Origin: Trematomus loennbergii | Lineage: Eukaryota; Chordata; Actinopteri; Perciformes; Nototheniidae | Assembly: GCA_012861695.1 (NCBI GenBank) | Contig: JAAOOA010000012.1 | Location: 2,961,770 to 3,025,769, forward strand | DNA: 64,000 nt | Reading direction: 5' to 3' | In this document: piece after piece, positions 13,209-23,982 of the stretch | Layout: every line of letters begins with the position of its first letter | Position numbering within the stretch: position 1 is the stretch's first letter | The notes under the pieces: generated by a model | The model's database searches: none | The model's input: only the letters and a program-made list of their open reading frames with translations | What the model was told of the DNA's origin: nothing | Program-made: the position numbers and the translations under genes

Positions 13209-13932
13209 CTGCAGCACCGTTTGTCTTTCTATCCCCTATCTGTCTTTACTTTCCTTTTTGTCTCCATTAATTAGAGCTGGTCTAACCTTCAGTGCTGCCC
13301 TCCCTTTCCTCCCCCTTTCCTCCCCTCTCCTCCCCCCTCAGTCCCCAGCCTTCATCCATCTACTGGGAAAAAGACATACGGCAGAATAAAAATGAATGTA
13401 CCAATGTTTTTTTGCAGGGGAAACAATAGGGAGGGTCCCAGCCCTGCGCCACGTCGGGCTATTCATCTCCAGGTAAAGATGAGTCTCATCCCCTACTTTC
13501 CCTCTCGCCTCCCTAATCCTGCACTCCCAAAGCCCCTGTGCTCCCCTCCAGCCACCTCACCCCTCCTCCTCCACCGAGACTCACCTCGGCAATCCGTATT
13601 ACAAATCTGGACCTCTGGAACCGGGGAAACGGCAACACTTTTAATTTTTAATCAGGGCCTCGGTCAGCGGGGACCTGGTTTTTTTCCGCTCGCCTTCTCC
13701 CACCACCTTTCTCTCACCTTCACTTCCACCATGTCCCCCCTCTCTCTTACTCTAACTCGCCCACGCACCCCGTCCCTCGTGTGTCCCTTCCCAAAGTCAC
13801 GGTGATGAATGGGTGAGCGCTGCCATCTCCGTGCCCACCGCGGAAGCAGAGGCCGGCTAACGTGACACAGACGCTCGCGGGGATCACAGGCAGCAAGGAG
13901 AGTAATTAATCCAGGAGGATGGGAGCAGGGTC

Positions 13933-13934
<2 letters not shown>

Positions 13935-14027
<93 letters not shown>

Positions 14028-14069
14028 TGTGTGTGTGTGCGTGCGTGTGTGCGTGCGTGCGTGTGTGTA
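13935..14069. repeat. (TG)n microsatellite with TGCG interruptions
   Basis: About 65 dinucleotide units, pure TG for about 85 bp, then a GG interruption and GTGCGTGC variants at the right end. Reads as Cys-Val or His-Thr in all frames; not coding. Confidence 0.98.
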
Positions 14070-14176
14070 TGAATATGTATTGGAAACGGAGGATAGAAAC
14101 TCCAGACGTAGAACTGGGGGTGATGTGTTTCAGAGCACAAGGTTAGGCCACTGTGTGTGCATCTGAGCCTGTATTA

Positions 14177-14200
14177 GTGTGTGTGTGTGTGTGTGTGTGG

Positions 14201-14281
<81 letters not shown>

Positions 14282-14284
14282 GGG
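14177..14284. repeat. (TG)n microsatellite ending in a 20-nt poly-G run
   Basis: TG units with two GG phase slips, followed by G20 at 14,265-14,284. A further short CA run lies at 14,383-14,418. Alternating TG is prone to Z-DNA and poly-G to quadruplex formation (general knowledge). Confidence 0.97.
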
Positions 14285-14429
14285 TAGATGAGCTCCTTAA
14301 AAAAACACCACTTGGGTACAGACAGGAGCAGCCTGAGGCAACGCATAGAAGACTGTCCTTGAACTCCAGGGTCAAGCGCACGCACACACGCACAAACACA
14401 GACACACACACACACACAATGAATTCCGA

Positions 14430-15523
14430 CATCAGTGAGGATGGAGAAAGAGGCCGGTGAGAGCCTTTTTTTAAATTGTGATGGGGGTGTGAGCCGTTAT
14501 TTTCAGCTCCTTTGTTCGAGTAAACCCATTGTTGGAGCCGTTAATCAGAATAATCAGTAAACTCTAATTGTGTGCGGACGGCGAGGACTCGGCTTCTAAA
14601 TTAAATTACATTCACCTTGATAAGAAAGCCTCACAGACAAGTACGAAGCCGATGAAAGATGCGTAAGAGTCGGGTGTATAAACAGGTGTGTTCTCCATCA
14701 AAGCTCTCTAATTGGGCCAATCCAGTACCCACGCTGACGTGCTTAATGTTTCAGGGGATGACCGATTAGTGCGGCGTGGAGCGGCGTACACAAGCGCCCG
14801 GCTGGTTCCCTCTGTTCCGTGACGTCTAACCAGGGGCTACAGCGCCATGCATCATTAGTCCTGGCCCAGCTAGCATACCAATCACATGTCCCTATAGCCT
14901 AATAGGGTAACCGAGGGGAAATGCAGGAAATGGCTTCCACGCTGTAGAGCTGCTCCTGATTGTGGTCTCCCGGGTTTTTGTGAGTGTGTATTAATGGACA
15001 ATGCCGGAGCAATTATGGCACAAAATGAAGCTGGAAAGAAAATGTGTCAACCTTCCTGGATCGAATGGAGAAATATTGGATTTGGCAGCAAACATGAAAA
15101 AGACGTGGAGGATGTGTGAGAGCACATAGAGGGGGAGGGGTCACTGACAGCGCAGGAGTTGAGGAGAGTGGAAATGTGTTTTGGATGCTTCATATCCAGC
15201 TTTCATCTGTTTCTGGTGCACAGCAGATAAGAGGGTGAAAGGTGTAACACATAAAGTTCAGAGAAATGAAAAACACGACTATGCAGCCAAGTCAGCCATA
15301 TGTTCTCATACACACAGTGGAGCTTTGAGCTGTACGCTTAGATGCTTACAATGACAATGGTAACATTCTGTTTAGCAATCATAATGTTCACCATCTCTGT
15401 TAAGTGTGTTAGCATTTGGAGCAAATTCATGTTCCCCATGTCAATCTTCTGTTAACATATATTAACCCTACTTATAGTGAGTTTAGGTTCAATTTTACCA
15501 TTACTTTTATCAGGAAATGTTTG
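14430..15523. other. Complex unique sequence; candidate conserved non-coding element
   Basis: 14,480-14,900 is non-repetitive, free of long open frames, and rich in homeodomain-like words (GTTAATCAGAATAATCAG, AAATTAAATTACATT, CTAATTGGGCCAATC). It resembles vertebrate developmental enhancers in texture only; conservation cannot be tested here. Confidence 0.35.
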
Positions 15524-15867
15524 TGTGCCTCTACTGTGACATGTTTAGATTCTTTAATGTTCAAAAAGCTCTGTTTGCTCTGATTGGTTAGCTCGGCTCT
15601 ATTGTCATTGGTCAACCGCTTACAGACGTCCCGCCCCTTAGCCTTTCACATACAATGTGTTGGAGCGTTAGCCAATAGAAGCGCGAGTGTTACATAGTGA
15701 TGTCACTGTGTTACGGAAGTAAACAAAGTAGTCCAAGGGAGGCGTTCCAGAGGGAGACAAACTCCCTCTGGAGGGAGCTTTGGGATGTTAGCCTCTGCAG
15801 ACCATGTATGTGCACAGAAACCTTTATAACACAGGAGAGGGAAACAAGCATAATAGGGCCTCTTTAA
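15524..15867 (-). mobile_element. TTAA element (CCCTATTATGC family), 5'-truncated copy
   Basis: The right end GCATAATAGGGCCTCTTTAA mirrors the left end of the 55,302 copy. Internal landmarks shared in inverse order are GGAGAGGGAAA, GGAAGTAAACAAAGTAG, GTGATGTCAC, GCCAATAGAAG, CCCGCCCCTTAGC and CTGATTGGTTAGC. The distal end beyond about 15,524 (GTGCCTCTACTGTGACAT) has lost its TTAA. This copy supplies the uninterrupted sequence for the insertion site occupied at 55,489. Confidence 0.8.
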
Positions 15868-16138
15868 ATCTTTACTCAAACTGTTGTTGGATTATGGATT
15901 GTGATCAACAAAGCTACACAGACGGTTTTAAAGCTGCATGCCTTATTATAAATACAATGTTCTCTGCTCGTCTTGTTTTTGATGATTTATTGATTTGGTT
16001 TGATGAGATTTTCAACACCAAAGTCAATACAGCCTTTCGACCACAGAATAAAATAAAAAAGTAGATATAGATATTTTAGTCATGAATGGATAAAAGTAAA
16101 TTAACAGGAACACTATATTGGGTAAAAAATAATGTTTG

Positions 16139-16523
16139 TTAAAGGTAGGGTAGGTCATTTTGGAGAAACCAGCTCGAGTGCGCTATAATTTGAAAATATA
16201 CAACCGGAAAAAATCTGCCACTTCCTTACAGAGCCCCTCCTCCAACACACACGAACGCGCACATGACCAGGGCACGAGATAAGTTTGTGCACAGATGAAG
16301 GCTGACAGGCAGGTAGGCCATCCAGTTATTTTAGCAGGGCCGGCTCAAATGATTGGTCGTACTTTTTATAGTATTACGGCTTCCACAGATGACATTTTTT
16401 TATGGATTTTTTGTCAAAGCTCTTAAGATATTCATTGCTATCGGGATGTTAAGAGCATTCCATGGAATATAACAAAAAGTGTATCTCGAGCCGGTTTCTC
16501 AAACTTACCTACCCCACCTTTAA
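16139..16523. mobile_element. TTAA-flanked MITE, copy 2 (CTTAAAGGTGGGGTAGGTAA family)
   Basis: Begins TTAAAGGTAGGGTAGGTCAT and ends TACCTACCCCACCTTTAA. Very similar to 7,243-7,629 over its full length, including CATTCCATGGAATATAAC and CTCGAGCCGGTTTCTCAAAC. The similarity suggests fairly recent spread. Confidence 0.88.
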
Positions 16524-18024
16524 GTGCTTTGTGATTAAGAGTCTAGCAATATGAATGATAAATAAACTTTACAAAAGGTTTTATAAAGGTCTGGGAATGT
16601 AGGACCCTGGGAACATTTCTAATTAGCACTTGAGGCTCATGGGAATGCCATTATTTGTGGAAGTATTTAGCCATTAACCAAAGTTTTGGTTTACAAGCAA
16701 CATTGAACATCGGTGCTCGACGGCTAAAGGGATCAACACAGTTATTACTATTCATGCTAAAGGGAACATAATTGTGTGTAGCATTGCCTTCTAAAACGGA
16801 GCCATGCATCTCGCGTAGCTAAAAGAGATTTTCTGTGTTTAATGTAGCGTCTTCCTCCTCTTTGTCAGTTTCATCAAGCGATACGAGACGCTGTCCTGAA
16901 TACAGGTAGAAGTAGGTGTCGGCTGCAGCCTACACATCCTGACCCATTTTTTCAGAAAGGAGGAGCAATCAGCAGCACAGCCGAGGGAGCCAGAGACAGG
17001 GAGCACACACGCCGTCCCAGAGGACAGGGAGCTATTACAGCACAGGAAATACAATCATCTACAAGCCTGGAGGCCATATATGAGATTCAGCAACAGTACA
17101 GCAGAGGAGTTAGGTCCTTTTTAAGTCCGACCAGCAACCCCCATGGCTCATAGATGTGTTTGTGTGCCGCTTTAAGATTTGATCAAAGATACTTGTCCGC
17201 TTATTGAGGACAGTTGTTGACGCATTGAAGTGCATTATAGCTGTGAAAAGATATGAATGCGTTTTTTTCTCCACGCTTTTCTCCATCTTGGGACTCTTTT
17301 TTTCATTGGAGATTAGCAGACATTTATGAAGCAAGTGCATCGCTGCTGGTTTCTAGTACGCGAAATGGAGAGAGCGACATGGAGAGAGTGGATGAAAGAG
17401 AGGAGGAGGGATGAGTGGAGGAGAGAGGTCACAGAGGGGAGCAGACTGACAGATATGGAAATCAAGTCAAGAGGGAGACAGAGATACAAACTTTTCCCTC
17501 TCTTCCTCTTTGTATTTACCCTTCAAAAAAAGAGGGTGAGGCCTAATAAAACATTTATCATTCCAGGAAAGCTCTTTAATGTCTTTGACATTAAAAGGCT
17601 GAAAGGAGGGAGAGAGAGATGAAATGAGAAGAGAGAAAGAGGGAGAGGGGGATGTATATTTTGGAGTGGATGGCGGTAAGAGGTGGTGGAGTGGCAGGGA
17701 TCGAGGAGGCAGAGGACAAGAAATCAGAGTCAAAGGTGTGAAAGGAGCAGAGAAAGGTGAAGCAGGAGTTGAAGGGGTGAATTACACACAGTCTGAAGAT
17801 GAGAAGCAGCTCTGACAAAGAATTGATTAGAAGAAAAAAAAATGACAGCCATGCTGCAGGTAGAATTAACTGAATATCCAGCCTGAATTCACTCAGACTG
17901 TAGGATCTCAGATAAGGCTTGAATTGTTAAGGTAAACAAATCTGTACAGCTGAAAAACTCAGCCTCAGACTTAAACTTCATATGTTGTTTGATTACGGAT
18001 ACCAGTGTCAAAACCATATTTGAG
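16524..18024. other. Non-coding intronic sequence with purine-rich tract
   Basis: 17,360-17,770 is strongly purine-biased on the plus strand (GA and GGA words) with only one pyrimidine-rich break near 17,490-17,530. Opposing open frames of 60-98 codons are compositional. No exon found. Confidence 0.5.
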
Positions 18025-19200
18025 TTTACTAGGACATTTGTATAGCACATTAAAACAACCAAAGTGCTGAACAGGCGCACAATACAAATCAATACAGAGC
18101 AGGCAGTATAGGGAAGCAATTAACAGAAGATGAAGTCAAGGTGTCAAGCTAAATTGAGTGCCAACGTGAACAAGTCTTCGGCTAGGGATTTCAAAGATGT
18201 ACTTCCCCACTGTTTTAGTTTCTAGTTCTCGGAACATCTAGGAGCATTTCATTGCTCAACAAAGGTTATCTTAACTGGAGAGTAACAATGAAACCTACTA
18301 GATGAGGTGGCACCAGCCCATTGAAATCTTAAAATCAATCCTCAAATGGACAGAGAGGCAGTGGAGAGAGGACGGTATCAGCTATATGAGAACCTTTTTT
18401 CTTTTTCCAGTGAGAGGACGAGCAGCTACATTTTTAAACTAACTGCAGGCGATGAAGAGACAACTGTTCTACACTTGCATGAAATGAATTAAAATGGTCT
18501 ACCCAAGAGTTTATACTGGCATGAACAAACTTTCTCAAGATCTATGGGAGAGAGATTAACTTGGATAAAAGTCTGATGTTAAAAAGCAAGTTTTGACAAC
18601 TGAACTGTTTATCAAATTTCAAAAGCTGTCAAAGATCACACTAAGATTATTAACAAAAGATAGAGTTTTAGATGCAAAAGGGTCAAGAATGCCAACAAAG
18701 TCACTACTAGGTCAGGTTGTCTGAACATATAGTGGACTGGGCAGGATACAACAGATACAATGAGAACATAATAGGTCTCAGGAAGGAGCCCTGGGGGACA
18801 CCACAGGTAAGTGGGGCTGGAGCTGAAGAATACTCACCAAGGTGAACTGAGAAGCTTCTACGACTATTTCCATTTGAGGGCAGTACTTTAAGTGTTTGTG
18901 GTGTAAAAAGCAGCAGGCAGGTCGAAAGGCAATACAATATGTCAGTGTTCCCTGAGTCAACCGTTAAGAGAAGAGCACTACAACTCTTAAAAGAGCTGTT
19001 TTAGTATCATGGTTTAATGCCAGCAAAAACTTCTCACAAACAACAGACAGAAAAGTTAGCTCAAAAGTTGGCCTGAAATTCAAAGAACAGATGGTTCTAG
19101 GTTTTCCTATTTGATAAGAAGCTTCATAATGTTTAAAAGCAGTTGGAACACACCCTGAGTAAAGACAGGTGCTTATCAGCGCAATTATACCTTCCAAACT
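18025..19200 (-). mobile_element. Degenerate L2-like LINE fragment with reverse transcriptase remnant
   Basis: On the minus strand, 19,197-18,964 contains STCLYSGCVPTAFKH followed by SLNFRPTFELTFLSVVCEKF, matching the fingers/palm entry region of teleost L2/Rex-like reverse transcriptases. 18,937-18,707 contains LTCGVPQGSFLRPIMFSLYL, the GVPQGS motif B region. The catalytic FADD-type motif was not recognised and frames are broken. 18,030-18,090 resembles the 3' tail (TATAGCACATT, AAAGTGCTG). Dead copy. Confidence 0.75.
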
Positions 19201-19626
19201 GTTATAAACACTTATCTTATTAGCAGAGAAGGAATACTATCAAGGGGACAATATCTAGGCCGCAGTTGATGCACTATCTCCAATAATAAGCAAATAATAA
19301 GGAGGAAATTCCAGGCTCAAATTGTTCGAAGATAACTAGGCACATTGGAATAACATAAGGGTCTCTGGTACAGGCAGTGGGATAAGACCTAAGGGAGGAT
19401 AACTGTCAGTACAAAAATAATATAATATGGTTTTAGCAGCTTAAGCTCCCATGTCATGCTTTTCCGGTTATTACCCGTCCCCTTGTGTGTTATGAAGGTT
19501 TTTATGCATGTAAACGGTGTGCAGAGTCAAAACCCTCAAAGTACACCCTGTAGCGAGTAAAACTCTAACACAGAAAATACCTCCCCAAAACGCCTCGTTG
19601 GAGATACGTCACTGCCCATTTGATTC

Positions 19627-19662
19627 TTCCGGGTACCGCATGATGTCATGCGGTACCCGGAA
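19627..19662. promoter_or_regulatory. 17-bp-arm perfect hairpin with CRE-like TGATGTCA core
   Basis: Arms of 17 nt (TTCCGGGTACCGCATGA and its exact complement) are separated by TG, so the centre reads TGATGTCA. A CCAAT box (GGACCAATCC) follows at about 19,669. The ATG of the putative two-exon gene is 26 bp after the hairpin. Confidence 0.7.
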
Positions 19663-19687
19663 CGAAATGGACCAATCCCGAAGAGCT

Positions 19688-20745
19688 ATGGCCACACCAG
19701 CAGCGGCGTGTTCCTCCTCCAGAGGTTCGAAGAACCGGCATTTCACAGACGAAAGCTTCCAAAACATTGCCCAGTTTGAGGCCGGATATGCACAGCTTGT
19801 TTGGACCGTTTGGAGCAGGGGAAGATCCGGGTATACAACCTGTAAGTTTGCATTGTTATTTGTGTATTTATCAAACAAGACTGTTTAAATGTGTAAACTG
19901 TGTTGGACTGCTAAGCCATTGACACAGTGCTAACTGTGCTAACTAAGTTGCTAGAGTTTCCATATATCAACTCTAATATCAGCAGATGGCCTTGCATACA
20001 TGTATCTCATAGCAGGAGAATGTCTGCATTCACACACAAAATACCTATTGACAGTATACTGCCGTGCGGTCAGTCGCGAAACGTAATTACATTATAGCTG
20101 GCGTAGCGTGTATGCAACCGATCTAACACACGGAGCTAAGCTAGGTTTGGTCGGAAAAACATTTTTGTGATGCTACGTTGCTAGCGTTTAAATATATCAA
20201 CTACAATGTCAGCAGATGGCCTTACATGTTTGTCATGGCAGGAGAATGTCTGCAGTCACACACACGGAATACTCATACAGTATACTCCGGGTGATTTACG
20301 TACATTGTGACAGTACATACTGCATGTAGCTAACGAGGCTAGCTGTATGCTAGCGCAAAACAATGTATTCATGCAAGTTACATTGTATGGTAGCAGAATA
20401 CCCGTATACGATTGCAATTATAAACACATTATTGCTAGCCTAATATGAACCACTAGCTTTTGTTCATAGTTTTTATTACACTGCATTATAGTTGCCTTTC
20501 CTCCAAGCTAACGTTCATATCGTGTTAGCTACCAAGGTAAACAAAGCTAGGTTAGCATATTAGCAGGCAAGCTGTTCATTACTACTAACGAATCTAAAAC
20601 AACTAAGTTTCTCTAATATTTTGTGATTTGCATTTGATTTCGTCCAGCCAGATCCTGGCGGACAATCCATGACGGGGACGGGACTACTACTGAGGCCTGC
20701 ACCGCACCGGCTGTGCGCAGGCAAGATGCGAGGAGGAATGGATGA
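19688..20745 (+). CDS. Putative two-exon gene inside a TTAA transposon, unknown product
   Basis: I do not recognise this product. Exon 1 (ATG at 19,688 to 19,841) ends ACAACCT before GTAAGTTTG, a consensus donor. Exon 2 begins at 20,648 after TTTCGTCCAG, an acceptor. Joining keeps the frame open to TGA at 20,743-20,745: 83 residues, no signal peptide or membrane segment, basic C-terminus (VRRQDARRNG). Exon 1 includes NRHFTDESFQNIAQFEAGYA. AATAAA lies at 20,794-20,799. Upstream are a CCAAT box and the CRE-like hairpin. The unit is absent from the 25.7-kb copy of the element. An in-frame upstream ATG at 19,640 would overlap the hairpin. It could be captured host exons, an accessory transposon gene or chance; splicing and expression are inferred only. 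Confidence 0.4.
19842..20647 (+). other. Inferred intron with an internal duplication
   Basis: 806 bp bounded by GT and AG. It contains two diverged copies of about 110 bp (19,960-20,070 and 20,183-20,290) sharing TATATCAACT, TCAGCAGATGGCCTT and GCAGGAGAATGTCTGCA. Confidence 0.45.
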
Positions 20746-20793
20746 TATACCGTGTATATATGTATATTTATGTTCATTTTGTACATTTCTAAA

Positions 20794-20799
20794 AATAAA
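20794..20799 (+). terminator. AATAAA polyadenylation signal
   Basis: AATAAAGTTTAATGG follows the TGA of the putative two-exon gene by about 50 bp, a usual arrangement for a short 3' UTR. Confidence 0.45.
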
Positions 20800-20912
20800 G
20801 TTTAATGGAAATACTTAGTAGGCCTATCCTTTCTTCCCTGAATTCATATATAGCAAACCATGATTTGATTTCTCATCAAAGTAGTTTTTACAGGTAAAAA
20901 TAACTTACTCTT

Positions 20913-21169
20913 TGTTATGACCGGCTCGGAAAGGCAAGGAGACATACACGAGTTTACAAAACCACGGCACATTTATTGTGGTAAATGCAGAGATAGGTGG
21001 TCGAGGGGAGAGGGTCGCTCAGTTCGTCCTTCTGCAGCCGCTTTGGAGAGAGACTCCGGGCCGCTGGGATTAATAGCACCGGCTCCGTGATCGCGCTGAT
21101 TACCCTCTTCAGCTCCACCCCACCGTAAGCCCTGCAACACACCTGCACAAAGGCCCTGGGGCCGTCACA
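20913..21169 (-). mobile_element. Solo LTR with 5-bp target duplication
   Basis: Read on the minus strand the 257-bp unit starts TGTGACGGCC and ends GGTCATAACA (TG...CA ends), with AATAAA about 60 bp before its end. It is flanked by CTCTT at 20,908-20,912 and CTCTT at 21,170-21,174. No internal retroelement genes accompany it, so recombination between two LTRs probably left this one. The 5-bp duplication suits a Gypsy-type element; family not determined. Confidence 0.88.
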
Positions 21170-21468
21170 CTCTTCTATAACTGATGTTCCCCGAAAAAAG
21201 CGGGCGTAGCCTCTCTGGTGGTTGACTAATCAGAACAGAGTGCCGAGCTGACCAATCGGAGCACACTAGGCTCACAGGGAGGGGGGGGCTAGAGCTCCAA
21301 CGAGTCGTTTAGTGGAGAAAGTGAATACTGCTGAATACACATGCTTGACAGAGATGCTGTATGCGAAACCAATGTGAGTTTGGAAAATTGCACAGTATAA
21401 ATCTATTTTAGTATACCTCAACAATGTAATTATGATCAGTGGAAATGGCCATGACATGGGCCCTTTAA

Positions 21469-23303
21469 CATCTCTACATTAGCCGTCCATTGAAATAAAA
21501 AATAAAAAAGGAACTTTCTCTCAGCTTGTCTACATGCTGAGAGTATTATCATTAAACCTCAGCTCATAGTGAGTCAATACATGACTCTTAAAGAGTAACT
21601 TAACACTCCGGAAAATCTTGTTTCATTTGACCTCCACTGCTTTAACTTCTCATCTTGTTGCTGTTTCTGCCTGGGGTTAAATCCTCTACTAAAGTTATAA
21701 TCTGTGAGATGTTCATGAACTAAAACACCATATTTTGATTATATGTATGGCTATTGAATGTACTAACATTTTGTAATGATCTCTCACTAGTTTTAATGGT
21801 ATTGGTGCAGTCCTACATTCCCTTGCTGTGTTCAGACTGGCTACCTACGCACAGGAAAACTGTAGGTCTATTTTCATCTCACTGATATCTCACTGTTCGC
21901 TGTTTGAGCCTATTGCCTCTGCTCATTTTAAACAAGGCCAAATAGAATGTCTCTTTTTTATTGCGGCTTTGCACACCGGCTAATATAATTGTTTGTGTTA
22001 AATGTAATGTTATGCAAGTCTTTCATGGGTGCATGTTTTTAATTCTCAATACATTGTGACAAATTGTACTGCTACTGTAAGAAATACATTACATAGTTGT
22101 TTCTTTAAGTTACAATGACAAAATCTATGTCAAAATAGAGTTAAGAGAGGCTGTATAAAAGAAAAAAGACTATCTGCAACTATATATCTGTAGCTCCTTC
22201 ATCATGTTGGGTTTTTGTCTCTCCACAAGGGCAGAGAGTATAGTTGATAAATGAAAACGCTTCAGATGCTGACTGGCTTGCTGGGAAAAAAGCTAAAGCG
22301 CTGATACCATATCTACAGCTGGGATAAAAACATCATTCAGAGTGCAATTAAGTATTATGTTCTTCAGATTCCCTTTTCCTCCCAGACAAACAAGAAAGAA
22401 AACTCGGACATGGAACTATTGAATCTGATATTTACACATCTGGTTTTCAGTTACAAAAACCCAGACATGAGTTTTTTTAATGTTTCTTTATTAACAAAAT
22501 CAGCAGCATTACATTTCTATTTATCTCTTCTTTCTAGTTTGAAAATAAGATATTTTAGTTCAAAAAGAGGCTTTGAAAGGGTTTTAATAATGACAGAAAT
22601 ATGTGTGTGTTCTATTGTATTGCTTTCCCTGAACTATGTGTCTGAAGTGGTGTGAGAGGAGAAGATAACAAGTGACAGACAGACAGGAACGAAATGAATT
22701 GGAAAAATGAATGTGAAGCAGACAAAGGGAAGCTGAACACAAACGGGAGAATTAATGAAAAATGAAATGTGACTGTGCAAAAAGAAACATCATGGTTGTA
22801 TTCAATCATCAGAACAAATAGATGAACAGGCTGAACGCAAACAGCCAAACAGGAATTAGTCATCTGAGATTTCACATTAACAGCGTTGATTATATAAAAA
22901 CAAACTTTCCCATCATGACAAATTGGGATTATTGAGGTTTTATGTCAGTTTCTTCCACCTCTGCAAATATATCACTTGAACAGTGCATGTGTTATTCACT
23001 GCTACAGAGAGATAAATGGCAAGGCACTCAGCGAAAAGCGATCAGCATCGACGTGTCACTTCTGACAGGGACTGTGGTGTGTGTCACCAGTCAGCATTGG
23101 CAGAATGAAGGCAGCAGGATGGTGAAAATGTTGGTTTAAATACTCAAATATAACCAGGCACTTTATTGGTTATCTCTGAATTATTTAGAAGACAAGAAAA
23201 AATCCTCTCTACTGCCTCATTGCATAAAAATTCTTATGTCATGGAAAAACACAACCATCTATACGATTGTGTTTTATAACACACCTTATAAAACACAATC
23301 TCA
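21469..23303. other. Non-coding intronic sequence
   Basis: AT-rich unique DNA with no exon or clear repeat. 23,240-23,300 has a small inverted pair around ACACAATCGT-like words. Open frames reach 87 codons and lack motifs. Confidence 0.45.
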
Positions 23304-23311
23304 AAGCACAC

Positions 23312-23797
23312 TAGGGCTGTGCAATTAATCGTATTTTAATCGCAATTACGATTTTGGCCTGCCACAATTACGAAAACAACATAATCGGAAAAAACAATTA
23401 TTTTGCTTTGCTAGGTTGTGACAGTGCACTGCAACATATTGGATCTAATTAATTTTGGTCTAATTTATTTGTATTTATCATATTTATATATGTTTAGTAG
23501 CTTGTTGAAGTGTGCTCCAAAATATTTGTTGATCTTGTTTATTGGTATTTATTATTTTGATATTATTTATTTAAATGTATCATTTATTTTATTTATTTTT
23601 GTATTGGTTTTTCAGTTGAATTATACGTTCAGGGTAATCAACAGTTAAAAAGATACTGTTCAAATTATTATTTGTGTTTTAAAGTTCAATAAATGGATTT
23701 TTTCAATGTCAATGAATAATCGTATTTAATAATCGTGATATCAATTATTGACCCAAATAATCGTGATTATGATTTTTGCCATAATCGCACAGCCCTA
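23312..23797. mobile_element. Non-autonomous hAT element with 8-bp target duplication
   Basis: Ends TAGGGCTGTGC and GCACAGCCCTA are exact inverted repeats, with diverged subterminal CAATTAATCG and CATAATCG words. The 8-bp duplication AAGCACAC sits at 23,304-23,311 and 23,798-23,805, the hAT signature. The 486-bp AT-rich interior encodes nothing recognisable. Confidence 0.93.
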
Positions 23798-23805
23798 AAG
23801 CACAC

Positions 23806-23982
23806 CTTACAAATAAGTTATTGGGTTGGACGCGCTAGCTGATAGAAATGCGAGTGTTGATGTCACTATGTTGCAGAAGTAAACAAAGGAGTCCAATAGA
23901 TCCTTGCAGATCATATAAATAACATTCACTCTACAGGAGAGGGAAACCCCCAAAAAGCATAATAGGGCCCCTTTCATATATG
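23806..23982 (-). mobile_element. TTAA-element end fragment beside the hAT insertion
   Basis: GAAATGCGAGTGTTGATGTC, then GCAGAAGTAAACAAAGGAG, GGAGAGGGAAA and GCATAATAGGGCCCCTTT follow the same order as 15,670-15,867. The terminal TTAA has mutated (TTTCAT) and the distal half is missing. Confidence 0.7.

Larger units (their letters stand above)
19441..21468 (+). mobile_element. Long TTAA element (GGTGTCATGC family) carrying extra cargo
   Basis: Left end TTAAGCTCCCATGTCATGC; right end GGCCATGACATGGGCCCTTTAA split across 21,447-21,468. Left about 230 bp and right about 300 bp match the 808-bp copy at 25,726-26,533, while about 1.5 kb in the middle is different: a two-exon gene-like unit (19,688-20,800) and a solo LTR (20,913-21,169). 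The palindrome at 19,627 lies 186 bp from the left TTAA. No piggyBac transposase was found, so it would have been mobilised in trans. Confidence 0.85.

Noticed and set aside
13392..13805. 137-codon plus-strand frame rich in Pro/Ser/Thr
   Set aside because: C-rich sequence between microsatellites with no motif or splice support.
13919..14460. Several open frames on both strands across TG/CA arrays
   Set aside because: Cys-Val and His-Thr repeats come from the dinucleotide arrays.
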